Shown piece after piece: positions 23,389-36,055 of a stretch of 64,000 nt of DNA; positions within the stretch are counted from its first letter, which is position 1, and the number at the start of each line of letters is the position of its first letter. A model generated the notes under the pieces. The model did no database searches, was not told the DNA's origin, and saw nothing but the letters and a program-made list of their open reading frames with translations. Source of the stretch: Aphidius gifuensis (lineage: Eukaryota; Arthropoda; Insecta; Hymenoptera; Braconidae); contig NC_057790.1 of NCBI RefSeq assembly GCF_014905175.1, forward strand, positions 4,712,001-4,776,000, given 5' to 3'. Position numbers and translations under genes: made by a program.

Positions 23389-25837
23389 GTAAGTATTCAC
23401 ATAAAAATGAAAATAAAAAATTAAAAAACGTATATAATGTTAGTATCAGGCAATTGAAGATTCAAATGTCGATTTGAATGTCTTTGAATATGATTATCGG
23501 TTTGTTGCTATATAGAATAATATAGAAATCATATAATCGTTTTCGACTTTGGGTATATTAAACAGTCTAGAATTATTTGATTCAAAGACAATAATAATAA
23601 TAATAATTTTTAGTACTGTACAAGATAGTGCGATATGGTCTATATGACAATTGTGCAACTATTGACTGGAACTATTGATTATGAACATGTGCATTCAAGT
23701 TTATCCATTAACTTGACTGTCAAATAGCTATGAAAAATCTATGTTTAGTCGTTTGCGTGCATGAAGATTAACTAGTTTATATTTTCTCAAAATAGCTTGC
23801 TTTCCCTCTTTCATATACACAGACTGAGTGACATTTTAAATGCCGTTAATATAGGTGGAAATGAAGGTGACGATTCATTTTTACCAATGTTATTTGTTTA
23901 TTTAAATATACATTCAAAACCCATCAAAGCGTTATTTTTTTTCCCTCGTTGTTTAATGTTTTTTATTTTTTTTTTGTATTATTTTAATACCGTGGGTCGT
24001 TTCGGATTTATGTCACAATATATTTTTTCTATTTTTCAATTTTCATCTATATTTATCCAAGGTTTTTATTATCAAATCTGTCAGTTGCATAAAAATACAA
24101 AAATGTATAAAAATTTGAAAAAAAAAATAAAAAAAAAATCGATATTTGTAATTGCCAATTGGGTAGGCAATCTGTTTCGCAGTAATCCAATTTTAATTGT
24201 CTTTTATCGTAATTAAAATCGTTGTTATTAATTTAAGAAAAAAAGGATACAAAAAAAAAGTATATATATAAATTTAAATATATCGAAGAATAATGTCTTT
24301 TATTGGATATTGTGCTAAAGAAATATCCAAGTGTTACTATTGGATCTTTATAAGAAATAAAAAAAAGAAATAACAATGGAAAACAATTTACAATGCATGT
24401 TTTGAATTTATCGATGATTGTAGTGGTAGTAGCAATTCAATGACTTGTTTATTACTCAGACTGTAGATTCACTTGGTTATTTCGATTTATACAAAGTTTC
24501 ACAGCATCGAATCGTCATGAAAGTTGGATACGCTCCTTTCATGGCGTTCGTTTAAATTATCCTTCGACAAATGGGATAGTGTGTGGATCGATTGGTTTTC
24601 TGGTGAAAGTGTTTTTTATTTTATTTTTTTATTTTTATTATAAGTATCTTCTTATTTATTGTATATAATGTTATGTGTGCATATTTAAAGTGTAATAATA
24701 ATTTGCAATCATCTTGTATATCATTCCAAAGGTGCGAAGAAATAAAAAAAAAATAAATAAATAATTTATATATATAAATAAATGAAATGAAATAAAGAGA
24801 AATATAATATATGAGAAAATTGATTCACCAATAATGCAACAACAAATTTCAATTTTACAAATAAAATTCAATTAAAAATTTCACCTGTTATTGGTGAAAG
24901 TAAACTTTGAAATACAACAAATAAATATTCATAAAATTTATTTGCTTATATATATGTATTACTGTTTGACTATCAATTTTTACAGTTCACTTGAAAATAA
25001 AACTGACAAAAGTAATCCCTCAAGTATAAAAATATCACTGATAAATAGAGCATGAATTTTTAAATAATCAGAGAATTCAACAGTACACATAACACATATA
25101 CAAAATAATATTAAAAAATAATAAAAAAAAACATTTGCATTGCAATATTTTTTCATTCGTATATATATTGTGCATCCACTCAATATTAAAACAAACAATA
25201 TTTTTTAGTTAATACTATTGCGTTATCAGTAGTTTAAACTTTAATTCAAAACTCGTTGTTAATGAAAAACGAAAATAAAAATAAAGGGAGATAGATACAT
25301 ATGAAATTCAAATGATAAAAGCTTATGAGAAAAAAAAATAAAGCAAATTTAATCATATATAAAAATTGACAAAGAGACGACAACTGTCAATGAACAGCTG
25401 GGTCACTAACTTGGAGTATTTCTGGTTCTACTAGCCAACTCAATGTCACTCGAACCACCCCTTCTTTTTTTTTTCTAATTCATCCCTTCTCTAAAAACTC
25501 ACCCTGTTTTTTTTTTCTTTATTATTTTTTATCTTTCACACCGTTTATTCAAGAGTACACATTTGGGTTACCCCAATATCTCTTTTTTGCAACACCCACA
25601 GTATTTTTTCTTTTTTCATTTTCACATCAACATTTTACAGTGTTATTTTTTATCTTCTCCTTCAACGTCTTGAGTTTGTGCACAAACTGAATATGAATTT
25701 TCTTTGATGGCATATTTTTTTAAGTCAAACACTAGTGCAGTATGAACACACTGTTCTTGATTATATATTAAAGTGACAATGTCAACGTTAGTCATAACAT
25801 GAAAATTATTGATTAAATATATGATTATATGTTACAG
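23389..25837. other. AT-rich non-genic stretch
   Basis: A TTG-started frame at 23797-24216 gives 139 residues but is dominated by F/K/I from A/T runs. An AATAAT repeat lies near 23590. The remaining sequence is intron-like. No gene is called. Confidence 0.4.
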
Positions 25838-26027
25838 AGGGGATGTCAAGAATCTCTAGGAGTCATATCGGATTCTGGTTGAATGCTTGAATGAATGTAA
25901 TACCAAGAAATCCCAAGAAGCCACATCAAAACTTCAGCTCAATTTGTAAAAATTTTCATTGGATATTATATCTCGTATTGATTCATTTCATCAACTAAAA
26001 AAGGTGTACAGTCAAGTGAAACGTGAG
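25838..26027 (+). ncRNA. Candidate non-coding exon, 190 nt
   Basis: The acceptor TATGTTACAG and donor GTGAG|GTAAGG are good. All three frames contain stops within 55 nt, so it is not an internal coding exon. It could be part of a long non-coding RNA or an untranslated exon. The strength of the splice pair is the only evidence. Confidence 0.22.
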
Positions 26028-28634
26028 GTAAGGGCTTCTTTATTTTTTTTTTTTCCCTATATATTGTATTGTATATTGTTTAAATCGATGTACATGTATT
26101 AGTTTGCCCTATTTGGTTACGTTGCCCGGAAACCTAGTCAACCCCCGTTTATATAGCCAATGAGGTCGATGTACCAAGTACTTGAAATCCTCCCTGCATC
26201 AATTCACATTTTTTTTTTTTTAAATACAAGTTATTAAATATTAAATATAATTGTTTAATATTAAAATGGAAAATTTAAATAATGTGAATAATTAAATTAT
26301 AATAGTTTCAATTGAATGTTACAAGCATCAAAAGATTTTTAATAATTGAGCTTTGTCATGACAGAGAGTAATTAAATATGTCATTCATCAGCACACATAA
26401 TTCAAAGAGAGGAATTAAAAATTTTTGGTTATTGAGAAATATAAAAATACTGAGTATATACTCTTTTGTAATATTTATCAATTTGATATAAATTGATAGT
26501 GAGTGAACTCGTTGTGATCAGCCACAACTCTGTCAAATAAAGTATTTTAGTAATATTATGGGTCGACAAGTATATTATACGCAGTCATTATCACGATTGA
26601 ATGATTTTGGTTGGACAATTTTGTGGCCATCAGTCATGATTATGTGGCTTTGCATATTTTCTGCCTCAAAACATAAAACAAATTGTATTAGTAGTGAAAT
26701 GATGAGTGATAATTCAATAAATTTCATCAAAATAATAACATGAAAAGCTTTTGTTAACTTGATAAAATAAACAAACTATTTTATGCATATAGTTTAAATA
26801 TTATTCAGTCAAATTATTTTTTTTATTTATATTGGATTTAATCAAACATAAAAATAAATTAAAAATCACTTAATAATGAGTGTATTTATTTTACATGGTG
26901 AAACAAAAAAAAAAAACAAAAAGATATAGATTTCTTACGATGGAGATTCAAGGAAAAACCATTGTTGTTTTATTTCATTTCCGTGGCAAGTAAAACGACT
27001 TTCTATTTCCACGATCTATTTCCATCCCCCGACAAGTAAAGTGGTATATATGGAAGAACAAAATCATGGCTCTTGGACAGGAACTGATGGAAAAAAGAAA
27101 ACGAAAATGGAATATCCTGGTATCATGACGAATAAAGAAGAAATAACGATAAAGTAAAAACATGTAAGTTTTATTGTCCTACACTGATTGCCACTGTTGT
27201 TTCTCATAGATTTTTTTTTTTTTTTTTTTCATATGTTATACCCCTTTCTAATGCCAACAGATATCACTTTTTATTTTCCCTCCAATTCGCGTCTATTTTC
27301 CGGATAAGATGGAAATTACGATGAGGAAAAAGAAACTCTTATTCTGGCAAATCTCTATGAACGACTTTTATTATTTTTCTTTCTTTTGCCTTTCTTTTTT
27401 TTTTTTTTTTTTTCTTCATATATATATATTTCAACCCTAGTGTATTTGCTAGTATATAAATATCTGTGTTTTCTCCCTTGTTTCTTCTCACCCCTGACAA
27501 TTGTTTTCTTTCTTTTCTCCCTTAATTTTATTTTTCACTGAGTTTTGCTGTCGCCACACATACATCACAATTCGTTTCGGCAAAGGGCATCTTAAGCAAA
27601 TTGTATTTCGTTCATTGCATTTATACACAATCATTAAATTATTTTTCTTTGTGTATTGTGTCGCCTTTTTCACTAATGCATTTACAAACGAATATTTATA
27701 CAAATGTGATATTGTGATTTTTATTTTCTGGCTAGAATAGATAAGAAAATAAAATAGGGAAAAAGTTCTATAGCCTTTTTTTTTTTCTTTTTCGGAGAAT
27801 AAAATGATTCATCCCCTCAAGTACTAGTGCATATTCTCCAGGGCGTAACTCTCGACTTTGTAATTGATTGCTCCTGATACGCCTTCAGATTTCATTTCCA
27901 TCTATGTTGTACCCTTCTGTATACAAAATATATTTTTCTTCTCTACCCCTTGGTGCTCATCTACGTTTGTCCAAACTTTTGTCTTTTTTTTTTTATTATT
28001 ATTATTCTGTTTTTTTTTTCGTTTTTTTTTCTTTTGGTTATCACTCAAGAGTATAGAGTCCAAGTTGAAAAACAAGAGGGATATTTAAAATGGGAAATTT
28101 AGTACTGCACTCTGTACCCTAGCATTATTTTTAAGGAACATAAACTATATACACATTATATACAGACAGTAGTCTGATGATGCCCCCAGTAAATATATAT
28201 TATATATAAAAAGAATCAATCTACGCAATATGCGTTCACTGTTACGTTAATAATGTCAATATTTGCGTCAATCTGGTAAAAAGCGTCTCACGTATGCGTT
28301 TGCCGTTGGCCTGGATATATACTATATGAAAAGAAAAGAGTCACCCTTAATAATGCAACGAGAATGATGAGTTTAATAGTTTAACGCGCACCGTCTGGAT
28401 GATTTTTCAGTCGACCAAATGGCAGGCCAACCAACTCACCCCAGATATTTTTTTTTTATCCTTTTTTTTTTATTATTATTGTCATTATTATTATTTCTTT
28501 TGCATTTGTTAATATGCTATACTACCAGAGGGGCAACATAAAAGCTTTGTGTCAATCAAACGTTAAACTTGAAAAATAAAAAAAATAAAATTTCATTTTA
28601 TATACGTTTTTAATGGATATAAAAATAAAATTTT
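26028..28634. other. AT-rich non-genic stretch
   Basis: Long T runs at 27209-27228 and 27396-27413, and short frames only. Two islands (27000-27160 and 28240-28330) lack long frames. No gene, RNA or transposon was seen. Confidence 0.5.
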
Positions 28635-28871
28635 ATGATTTTTTTAAGTAAAATAAGACTGACGATGATGTTGTCATGTTTAATGTTTATTAATGATTTG
28701 AGTATATGGACTTTAAGTCAACCAGATGGCTTTGCTTCAATGATAGAAAAAAAAATATATTTAAAAATTAATAATAAGGGTGAAGAGACAACTAGTCATG
28801 AGAATGGAGTTACTTCATTTTCATTATTTTTTTCTCATCATCAGTTGAGAAAGGAAATGAAATTGGCCTGA
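28635..28871 (+). CDS. ORF of 78 residues with signal-like N terminus
   Basis: ATG-initiated, starting MIFLSKIRLTMMLSCLMFIN: a lysine/arginine-containing head, then a hydrophobic stretch that could be a signal peptide. The remainder is polar (LSQPDGFASMIEKK, later KGEETTSHENG). Composition is balanced. It could encode a small secreted protein, but there is no cysteine pattern, domain or splice support. Chance is possible in a window this large. Confidence 0.2.
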   Translation: MIFLSKIRLTMMLSCLMFINDLSIWTLSQPDGFASMIEKKIYLKINNKGEETTSHENGVTSFSLFFSHHQLRKEMKLA

Positions 28872-29573
28872 AGATATTTGCTATATGTAAGGGTCGTGTT
28901 GTTACATTGAGCTTGGCTTTGTAAAAAATATATAAATAAAAAGAAAACAAAGAAAAACAAAAAAAAAAAATAAGGTTAGATAAACAATGCAATTTATGTA
29001 AACAAATTGTTTGTAAGGATCATCATCCTTCGATGAACCTGAAAATAATAAGTTCAATAACAGTCGCGTGTGTACATACAATTGCCGGACATCCGGTTGA
29101 CGTGGCATCATCCTGAAATCATTGGCCAAAAACATAAAAGGGGAATGAATTAGCTATCATAGTTTCACAGTCAATATAGTAGATATTTCAATTTTTTTTT
29201 TTTTTTTTCGTATTATATAGCTCATGTATGTATATATATAGATATAGATTTTTTTGTTTTGTTTACTGGAGTTTAATTTGACATGTCAATGTATATGGAA
29301 CATGGAAGCCTCAAAAAGTCTGCAACTCTCTGAACAGGGAAAGCTTACAAAGACAAGTGAAATGAAATGGGGGTTGAGGAAACTATAAGAATAGAGAATA
29401 TTTGGGGAAAGTAAAAAAGAAAAAAAAAAAAAAAAATCTATTGTTGATGAGACTGTAAAGCTACTGGTTTTGGCTTTCCCTAGCTATTTTTCTTTCATCA
29501 TTGCCATAACACTGAATGCCAAGAATATATTTCATATTGATAACTACTGAGCCAACTTATTCGTCTCAAAAAA
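28872..29573. other. AT-rich non-genic stretch
   Basis: Poly(T) at 29191-29208 and poly(A) at 29419-29436. No long frame or element was seen. Confidence 0.5.
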
Positions 29574-29798
29574 TCATGAGCTTTTTCGTTTGCTTGAAAA
29601 TATATGACAATAGGATCTTTCAACTCTGGTCAAATGTAGGAACGTTAATTGGATCTCATCGATTATTTTCATCATCAAATGGTGAAGCGTGATCAAGGCA
29701 ACGAGATTGCTTCGTATACAATATAATATTGGGTGGGATTTATGCTCGTTGCTATCATCCTGTTGTAGCCCAGGCAACTCCCTTCGAAAATCCTTCAT
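29574..29798 (-). CDS. ORF of 74 residues, minus strand, unknown
   Basis: ATG-initiated (GGATGA context) and reads MKDFRRELPGLQQDDSNEHK, followed by a leucine/histidine/methionine-rich middle and a basic end SSKRKSS. Codon use is varied and not driven by homopolymers, which makes it one of the better single-ORF candidates. There is no signal peptide, membrane span or domain. The opposite strand has no comparable frame. Confidence 0.24.
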   Translation of the reverse strand: MKDFRRELPGLQQDDSNEHKSHPILYCIRSNLVALITLHHLMMKIIDEIQLTFLHLTRVERSYCHIFSSKRKSS

Positions 29799-30988
29799 CC
29801 ATGTTACGCGATATATAATTCGTCTCTGCCAATAGCAAAATACCTCATTCGTTTCAGCTACTAAACTTTACATTTATTATTCCCTCAACTTGTGTATATA
29901 GTTTAGTTTATTGTATACATTATTTTTTTACATGCTTATATATATTTGTTGGCTCAACCCAATTATATACAATGATCCCTCAATAATTTTATTAATTTTA
30001 TTTTTCTTTTTTCTCTCTACCTAAACAATCTAAATTCTCTCATTACTCGTCTTGCCCTGTTTGTCGTTTTAAAGTGGCGTCAAAAGAACGACCTCGAAAT
30101 CGAATCCGTTACGCTCCTTAACTCGTCATGGCTTGTTTGTTGCGGTTTCTCACAGTAACACTTTTTTTTTTTTTTATATTTTTTTTATTCATATTATTTA
30201 TTTTTCGCTTTATTTTAATTAAGGGAACAGGGCATGATTCTTTTGCTTCCTTGCACCTGTTTTCTTTTTGTTAAAATTGTTTTATTTATTTATTATTCTT
30301 ATTTTATTTAATTTTTTGGTCTGGTGAATATATCAAGAGAAAAATAAATAAAGAAAAAAAAAAAAATAATAATTTTCTCATAATGATTATTATGATGTGT
30401 ATTGATTTGTTACATCGTATCTCGTGTTGCAGGTAGAGTGATTGAAAGAATAACAAAACTTGACGTCTTTTGCCAAAAAAAAAAAAAATGAAAGTGTACT
30501 TTTAAAAGTACTTTGATGGGTTTAGTATTGTATAATATAGATGATCGTATTCTGCAGATGTACTGCTTGGGGCTGTGTCTATTCATTCATTCTAAAATCC
30601 AACATCCACTGTTATATTGAATTTTGTGAAGAAAAAAAAAAAACGCCATACTAAGCTTATGCCAACGTAAAATTATTGTTGATATACAGTAGGGACTAGA
30701 CAGAATTAAAAGGGAGGCCAAAAATAAAAAAAAAAAAAAGAAACCCACAGTGAACAACGGGTCGTGTATCTAATGAAAACACGTGGCTTTATATACACGT
30801 GACCCAAAGAAATCGACACCCTGTGACATTTGGGAAATTCGAGTGGTAATCCGTCAAGACGAAAATGACAAAAAAGTAAATAAATAAAATGAATAATGAT
30901 GATAAAGGACATTACTGAATTGAAATTAAAAAAAAGTATACATATAAAAAAAAGTAATGACATTTTCTTTTAGCTGCTTAACCAGTAA
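29799..30988. other. AT-rich non-genic stretch
   Basis: T runs near 30162-30175 and A runs near 30355-30366 and 30474-30488. Nothing is called. Confidence 0.5.
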
Positions 30989-31153
30989 ACGATCATCAAA
31001 GTATCCCACAGGGGGAAACTGGTCGTTGGGTTTAGCGACCTCATCTCAGGGGCTTACGATTCAACAGACTCAACAGCAGTGATTTTGATTCCACTTGGTT
31101 TTATCTTTGCTTTACCATTTTTGGCAATTGCAGTCCTCGTACTTGACGATTAG
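30989..31153 (+). CDS. Open frame with C-terminal hydrophobic helix, no ATG
   Basis: The frame follows an in-frame TAA at 30986 and reads TIIKVSHRGKLVVGFSDLIS, then a polar linker and about 21 hydrophobic residues (AVILIPLGFIFALPFLAIAV) before an acidic LDD end and TAG. This resembles a membrane-anchored C terminus. No ATG exists in frame. The nearest acceptor, CTTTTAG at 30973, leads into the same in-frame TAA. If coding, splicing must enter after 30988, for example at the weak CACAG near 31010. Confidence 0.2.
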   Translation, partial: TIIKVSHRGKLVVGFSDLISGAYDSTDSTAVILIPLGFIFALPFLAIAVLVLDD

Positions 31154-31601
31154 GACAAATGATGGCCATCTTTCTCCCTAAAAGTTTTTTATTTTTTTAT
31201 GCTTCTTTTATTGCATTGGTGAGTATAATAATGAAATTATTCTGAATGGTAATGTCATTACTAAAATGAAAAAAGTTGTATACCTATATATAATATAATT
31301 AATTTTTGTCTTGATTTATCATTATTTTATTTCTTTTTTTTCAGATTTATTGATGCTGATAATAGACACCTTACGTCATGTAAATGAAATCATGTAAGAC
31401 AATTTACATTAACGACACGAAACCACCCACACACCGAGTCAAAATATATAAAAAAAAACAAAACAAAAAATTCATATATCGTACAGTGCAAAAAGTAAAT
31501 TAAATTTTCGTAACGGTTTGAAACGAGCGAAACATGAAGTATTGAAAATTGAAAATTGATATTGATCGATTGTGGGTGGGCGTTAAGTATGGGATCGTCG
31601 A
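31154..31601. other. Non-genic stretch with isolated acceptor
   Basis: A strong acceptor (TTTCTTTTTTTTCAG) ends at 31344, but the next 50 bases have no convincing donor and only short frames. Otherwise A/T-rich. Confidence 0.4.
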
Positions 31602-31826
31602 ATGGTTACATTCTATTGGACACAACAGGGTATTTTCAAAACACCTACACTCTTTAATGTAAAATGTTTGATTGTATATGGCACGTGCTCATGTGTTGAA
31701 GATTGTCGTGCAAAATGTCTTTGTATATATGCATTAAAATCAAGGAGACAAAGAAAAATAAAAATAAATAAAAGGAAGTCAGCCATGGAGAAGTCATCTG
31801 GTTGTGTAATGTTTGTCAACAATTAG
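31602..31826 (+). CDS. Cysteine-rich ORF, 74 residues, unknown
   Basis: ATG-initiated. The middle, KCLIVYGTCSCVEDCRAKCL, holds a dense cluster with spacing C-x6-C-x-C-x3-C-x3-C-x-C, followed by a strongly basic stretch (SRRQRKIKINKRK). Cysteine clusters of this kind occur in small metal-binding or disulfide-rich peptides. Here there is no clear signal peptide and the spacing matches no family known to the annotator. The minus strand is open over the same interval. Confidence 0.22.
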   Translation: MVTFYWTQQGIFKTPTLFNVKCLIVYGTCSCVEDCRAKCLCIYALKSRRQRKIKINKRKSAMEKSSGCVMFVNN

Positions 31827-32681
31827 GTGTATTCAATGACAAAGTTACGTCCGGCAATATAAGATAAGACAGTTTGGTACCCACAAGGTACTTTTGGGTA
31901 TATCGACGTGAATAATCGCATCAAGAGTCAACATCATTCCTGTACAATTTGCGTGGGAGTTTCATGTACGATCATTAGGTTTGAGATGTTATCGTTTGCC
32001 TGTAAGTCACTCAGTCACTCGGGTTCCAATTCTTTGGCTCGATTATACTCGTAAGGGAAGCTAAACGATCTCGACGATCTCATCACGTTCAGCCATCACC
32101 TCCCTTTCTTACCACTCCCTTTTTCCGTTTTAAACTTAGCAATTTGTGTTTAAGACTGAATGGAATATTGCATTTTTGTGTCAAGTTATTTTTTACCACA
32201 AGTTACCACTATAAATATCGAGAGCTGAAAGAGACATGGAATTTTTGAGTTAAAGTCTGGTGGAATATTATCTTGATAACTGTGGTCAGAATAAATGGAG
32301 AAAAAATTGTAAGTATAATCAAAAAAAAAAAAAAAAAAAATAGTATGATACATACAACTAGCATGTGACATTGTATAAAAATTTGTTTACTTTTATGTTG
32401 ATAATAATTATTTATTTATTTTTTTGTTGCAATATTAAAAAACAATGTTTGTAGAATTAGTAAAATAATTGCCTCCCTTGCAGGGGCTCACACATGAATA
32501 GCTTTTTCTGCGCTTCCAACAGAAAAAAAAAAAAAAGAAAAAAATCGACAACGATTTATGAAGCTATGATATTACTCTTGAGACACATGTATATACATAT
32601 ATGAGTATTTATATTCACAGTGTGTGCAGATGATAGTTTCCATGCTCACAGCATGAATGTTTACTGGTGAATCATTTTCAG
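31827..32681. other. Non-genic stretch
   Basis: Moderately GC-richer at 31830-32110 but without a long frame. A long A run occurs at 32321-32340. Nothing is called. Confidence 0.45.
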
Positions 32682-32764
32682 ATTGCCACTATATTCCAGC
32701 CCCCTAGTGGTGGCTAATCGATGCTTTTTACCTGAGGTTGTAAATAAAATCACTGCCAAGCAAG
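32682..32764 (+). CDS. Candidate coding exon A of a three-exon chain
   Basis: The acceptor ATCATTTTCAG and donor CAAG|GTGAGTAAGT are both near consensus. Only offset 1 is open and reads LPLYSSPLVVANRCFLPEVV and onward to KITAKQ, with one base left over. Joined to 34032-34171 the frame is kept. It can instead be followed by 33009-33266, in which case translation stops three codons later. No domain was recognised. Confidence 0.3.
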
Positions 32765-33008
32765 GTGAGTAAGTAAGGTAAAGTGTTTTTCATTTGTAGC
32801 ATATACAACGCATGCGTTAATGAGCATAAAACGTTCTTACCTATCGAGTTACTGATTCACACTGTCGCGTGCGAAACTCCATTGCACGATATCGAAATAA
32901 TTTTTCATTTTTTATTTTATATATTTTTGTAACTTATATTATATGTCAAATTTATTTATTTATTTATTCATTCATTTTGTCGTGGTTTTTTTTTTTTTAA
33001 TTTTGCAG

Positions 33009-33266
33009 GAACCTGAAAACGGCATCACAGCTTAGATCGCAAGATCAGGAGACCGTTTTGAAAAGTTGTTCTTGTCTTGATGCAGTACTATGTATACATA
33101 TATATATTGATTATACACGAGATGAGAGAATAATAAAAAAAGAAGAGGTTAGTGCTGGTCTGCAATTTGATCGTCACATATATTTCAAAAAACGGGCTCC
33201 AGCAAGTTGGTGCTATCGTTGTTATTGTTCCTGCGATTTCATATCGGTATTTATCTGGCTGGCATG
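33009..33266 (+). other. Candidate 258-nt exon, possibly alternative
   Basis: The acceptor is a 12-base T tract, then AATTTTGCAG; the donor is CATG|GTGAGT. Offset 1 is open throughout and reads NLKTASQLRSQDQETVLKSC before a TA-repeat-derived part. Its length is a multiple of three. Its open frame does not match the phase of the exon at 32682, so the two are not read together as protein. It could be a cassette or a non-coding exon. Confidence 0.28.
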
Positions 33267-34031
33267 GTGAGTTTCTTGATAATTATGGCAACCAAAAGGT
33301 GTTTCATTCAGTAGATTCACATATATTATACAGTCTTTACCTGTGCAGTTTAAAAAACAAGAAAAAAAAAAAAAAATCACAGAAAAATTTATATATTTTA
33401 ATACTCGCAAGATATATTTTTCCAGTGTCAGACTGTCTCATCCTTATTATTGACCGCATTGCTTATTGGGGGGTATATTTTCGGTCAATAAAACTCTCTT
33501 GAGCAATGTGTTATTTTCCTATCAAAATGTATATTGTGAATGAGCCACTAAAAATATAAAGAAAGTGCACAGGAGGATATATAACTCCTTGAAAATGCTC
33601 GGGGTTCGTTATTAACCCGGCCAAGTACATATATACATATCCCGTTGAAAATAACATTTAATCGTTTTTTACCCAACGGCAACAATTGTTATCCGTTAAT
33701 CATAAAATCGCATTTTTTTTTTATTTAAAAAAAAAATAAAACAAAAAAACAAGCTGACAGCTCAATGGCACGTGGATACATGCGATAGATTAGATGCAGT
33801 ATATGCACATTGTGTCGATTTTTCCGGCTCTTGTCACAAAATTAATGGGCCAATGAACGATGAACTCGTCAATCCATTCGATGCTACAGTCATAAATATT
33901 CCAAAAAAAAATAACAGAAAAAAAAAAGAAAGAAACAATTTACAAAATGAATCAACTATTACAGTAAAAAAAAAAAAAAAGAATTGAAATAAAATACTTT
34001 TGGCTCTAAAATTAATTGAGAATTTTTGCAG

Positions 34032-34171
34032 GTGTGTCGAGTGTATACACACCTGCCACTATCAACTGTATAAATTATGAGATGCATCCAGTGTTACTAT
34101 ATGTATACAAGCTACTGTTATATATTCAATTGGACATCATTAAACGATTCGTTTATATCAAAACACATCAG
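34032..34171 (+). CDS. Candidate coding exon B of a three-exon chain
   Basis: The acceptor AATTTTTGCAG and donor CATCAG|GTAAAT are good. Offset 2 is the only open frame and reads VSSVYTPATINCINYEMHPV, then VLLYVYKLLLYIQLDIIKRF, ending in phase 0. The second half is hydrophobic and may be a membrane segment. Phase matches both exon A at 32682 and exon C at 36056. Confidence 0.28.
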
Positions 34172-34254
34172 GTAAATAAATATCTAGTATATAAATAGTA
34201 AAATGTCTAATAATATTTTTTACTCATATATATTGCTTTTGTATTGCAAGTTTT

Positions 34255-34296
34255 ATCATCATCATCATCATCATCATCATCGTCGTCATCATCATC
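34255..34296 (+). repeat. (ATC)n microsatellite
   Basis: About 14 ATC units, interrupted by CGTCGT. It creates the poly-S and poly-D runs in overlapping frames, which should not be taken as protein. Confidence 0.95.
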
Positions 34297-36055
34297 CACT
34301 ATACAATGTACATCCAGACTCGTCTGGCTTCTCGCTGGAATTATTAAAACTCTGGATATATGCATATTATGCGTGCAGATTCCGGACGTGTGCACGTACT
34401 TGAAGCTTGCCTTTTGTACACGACCAACTGGCAGTAGGGACAGAGAGGTAAAAAAAATAAAAAATAAAAAAAAAAAAACTATAATAATCCTGAAGCATAC
34501 GCATGTGAGTCGAGGTCTCATAGCTCTCGGCACTTTTGCCACTTAAACTCTCTTTGGTGGCCATCCCTCGTCCCGCACTTGAGTCTATGCCAGTCGCCCA
34601 TTCGATTTAGCCTCTTCACTCATTTCTCTCTGTCCCTCTATATATATATATATGCCCATGTATGAGTGTTGAGTATCTGCAATATAGGCAGATTTATATG
34701 TTAGTGTATGTTCATTCGGCCACTGTCCAAACTTCTGGCTCATATTAATTTCAATTAAAATACAAGCACCCGGGCCATCTTCCACTTTCAAAAGGCTTAT
34801 GCATAAGGATTATCATCACAATTAATTGATGACCTCTTCTTTTCAATATAATACCGGTGCTAATGTTATTTTTATTACTTTTTTATTAAATTTATTTGCT
34901 TTTTTTATTTTAAAAATATCTTTCTTACTGTTTTTTTATTGTGTTTTATTTTATTTTTATATATTTTTTTTTTTTCATTAACTTCTAGTTTTGTCCTTAC
35001 TTATACTTTATATTTACTCACGATTCTTCAGTTATACTATATATATAAATACACGCACACTCTATACGAAAGGTCAAACGCGCAATCCATTGTCTTTGGT
35101 CATGCGGCTTCTGGGCGGTGTTGTCCAACTGTCCAGTATAGTCACTATGTAACATTCTTGTTTTTTTTTTTTTTTTATTGAAAAATTATAAAAAAGTTTT
35201 ACCCGGAAGTTAATTTTCCATTTTTTTTTTTTAATTATTCTTATATTTTATTTTACAACTTTGATACATCAACATGGAATATAACGTATTTTATACCTTT
35301 TATATTTCTAAGTGAATTTAGAGAAGAATTTTGTTTGGCGATGACGCGAAATAACTGCACGTCTTGTCTGGGTAATTTTCAATTAACCACCCAAGGTAGT
35401 GGGTAAAAGAAACTTAAAGCTTCTCGGCGACTTTGATTTATTGGTTGTGCAAGATGATTTCTTGGAAATATAAGAGAGTATAGAATGAGATAAAATGATA
35501 TAAAGAATGAGTAAATAAGTGAGTAAGGTGTACATATAAGGGAGAATATGGTATGATGGTTGGACAAAATCTTCAAAATGAAATACCAATCCAGCAGAGA
35601 GTGGGCTCAATGTAATAAAAAAATGAAAAAAAATTAAATTATATTTTGTGTGTTAGTGAGGTTTGTAGATATATGTATATATAAAAAAGGAAGAGATTCG
35701 CCGGAACACAACGGGGAAACAAGTTTTGGATTTTGAATTGGTGTCTATGAGATGTTGGTAGAGAGTTTCAGATTTTGGTCCCCGTGTCCGGAATGTAATT
35801 CACACGAGGTTGGCATTCCATACCATTTTATTCCTCCTTCTTCTTCTTCTTCTTCTTGGCTCCAAAGCTTTTTTCTTTCTTATAAATTTTTTTATTTTAT
35901 TCATTTTTTTTCATCAGTCTGTGTGCAGCATTTTTTTTTTTTTTTTTTTCAAATATATTTAGTCTTTGACTCTGGCTGAATATACCTATTTCATTATTCT
36001 TCTTTTATACCATTTCAATTCACATCCATATTTCCCACCTTTTTCTGAGACACAG
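34297..36055. other. Mostly AT-rich, intron-like
   Basis: A GC-richer island at 34310-34600 has open frames on both strands, without a clear splice structure. A CTT repeat lies at 35841-35856 and a 21-base T run near 35930-35950. This stretch would be the intron between exons B and C of the chain. Confidence 0.4.

Noticed and set aside
23797..24216. 139-codon + frame
   Set aside because: No ATG at the start and dominated by F/I/K encoded by A/T runs. The first 45 residues look better but have no splice context.
34207..34546. Poly-Asp and poly-Ser frames of 100-111 codons
   Set aside because: They are produced by the ATC microsatellite and flanking A runs.
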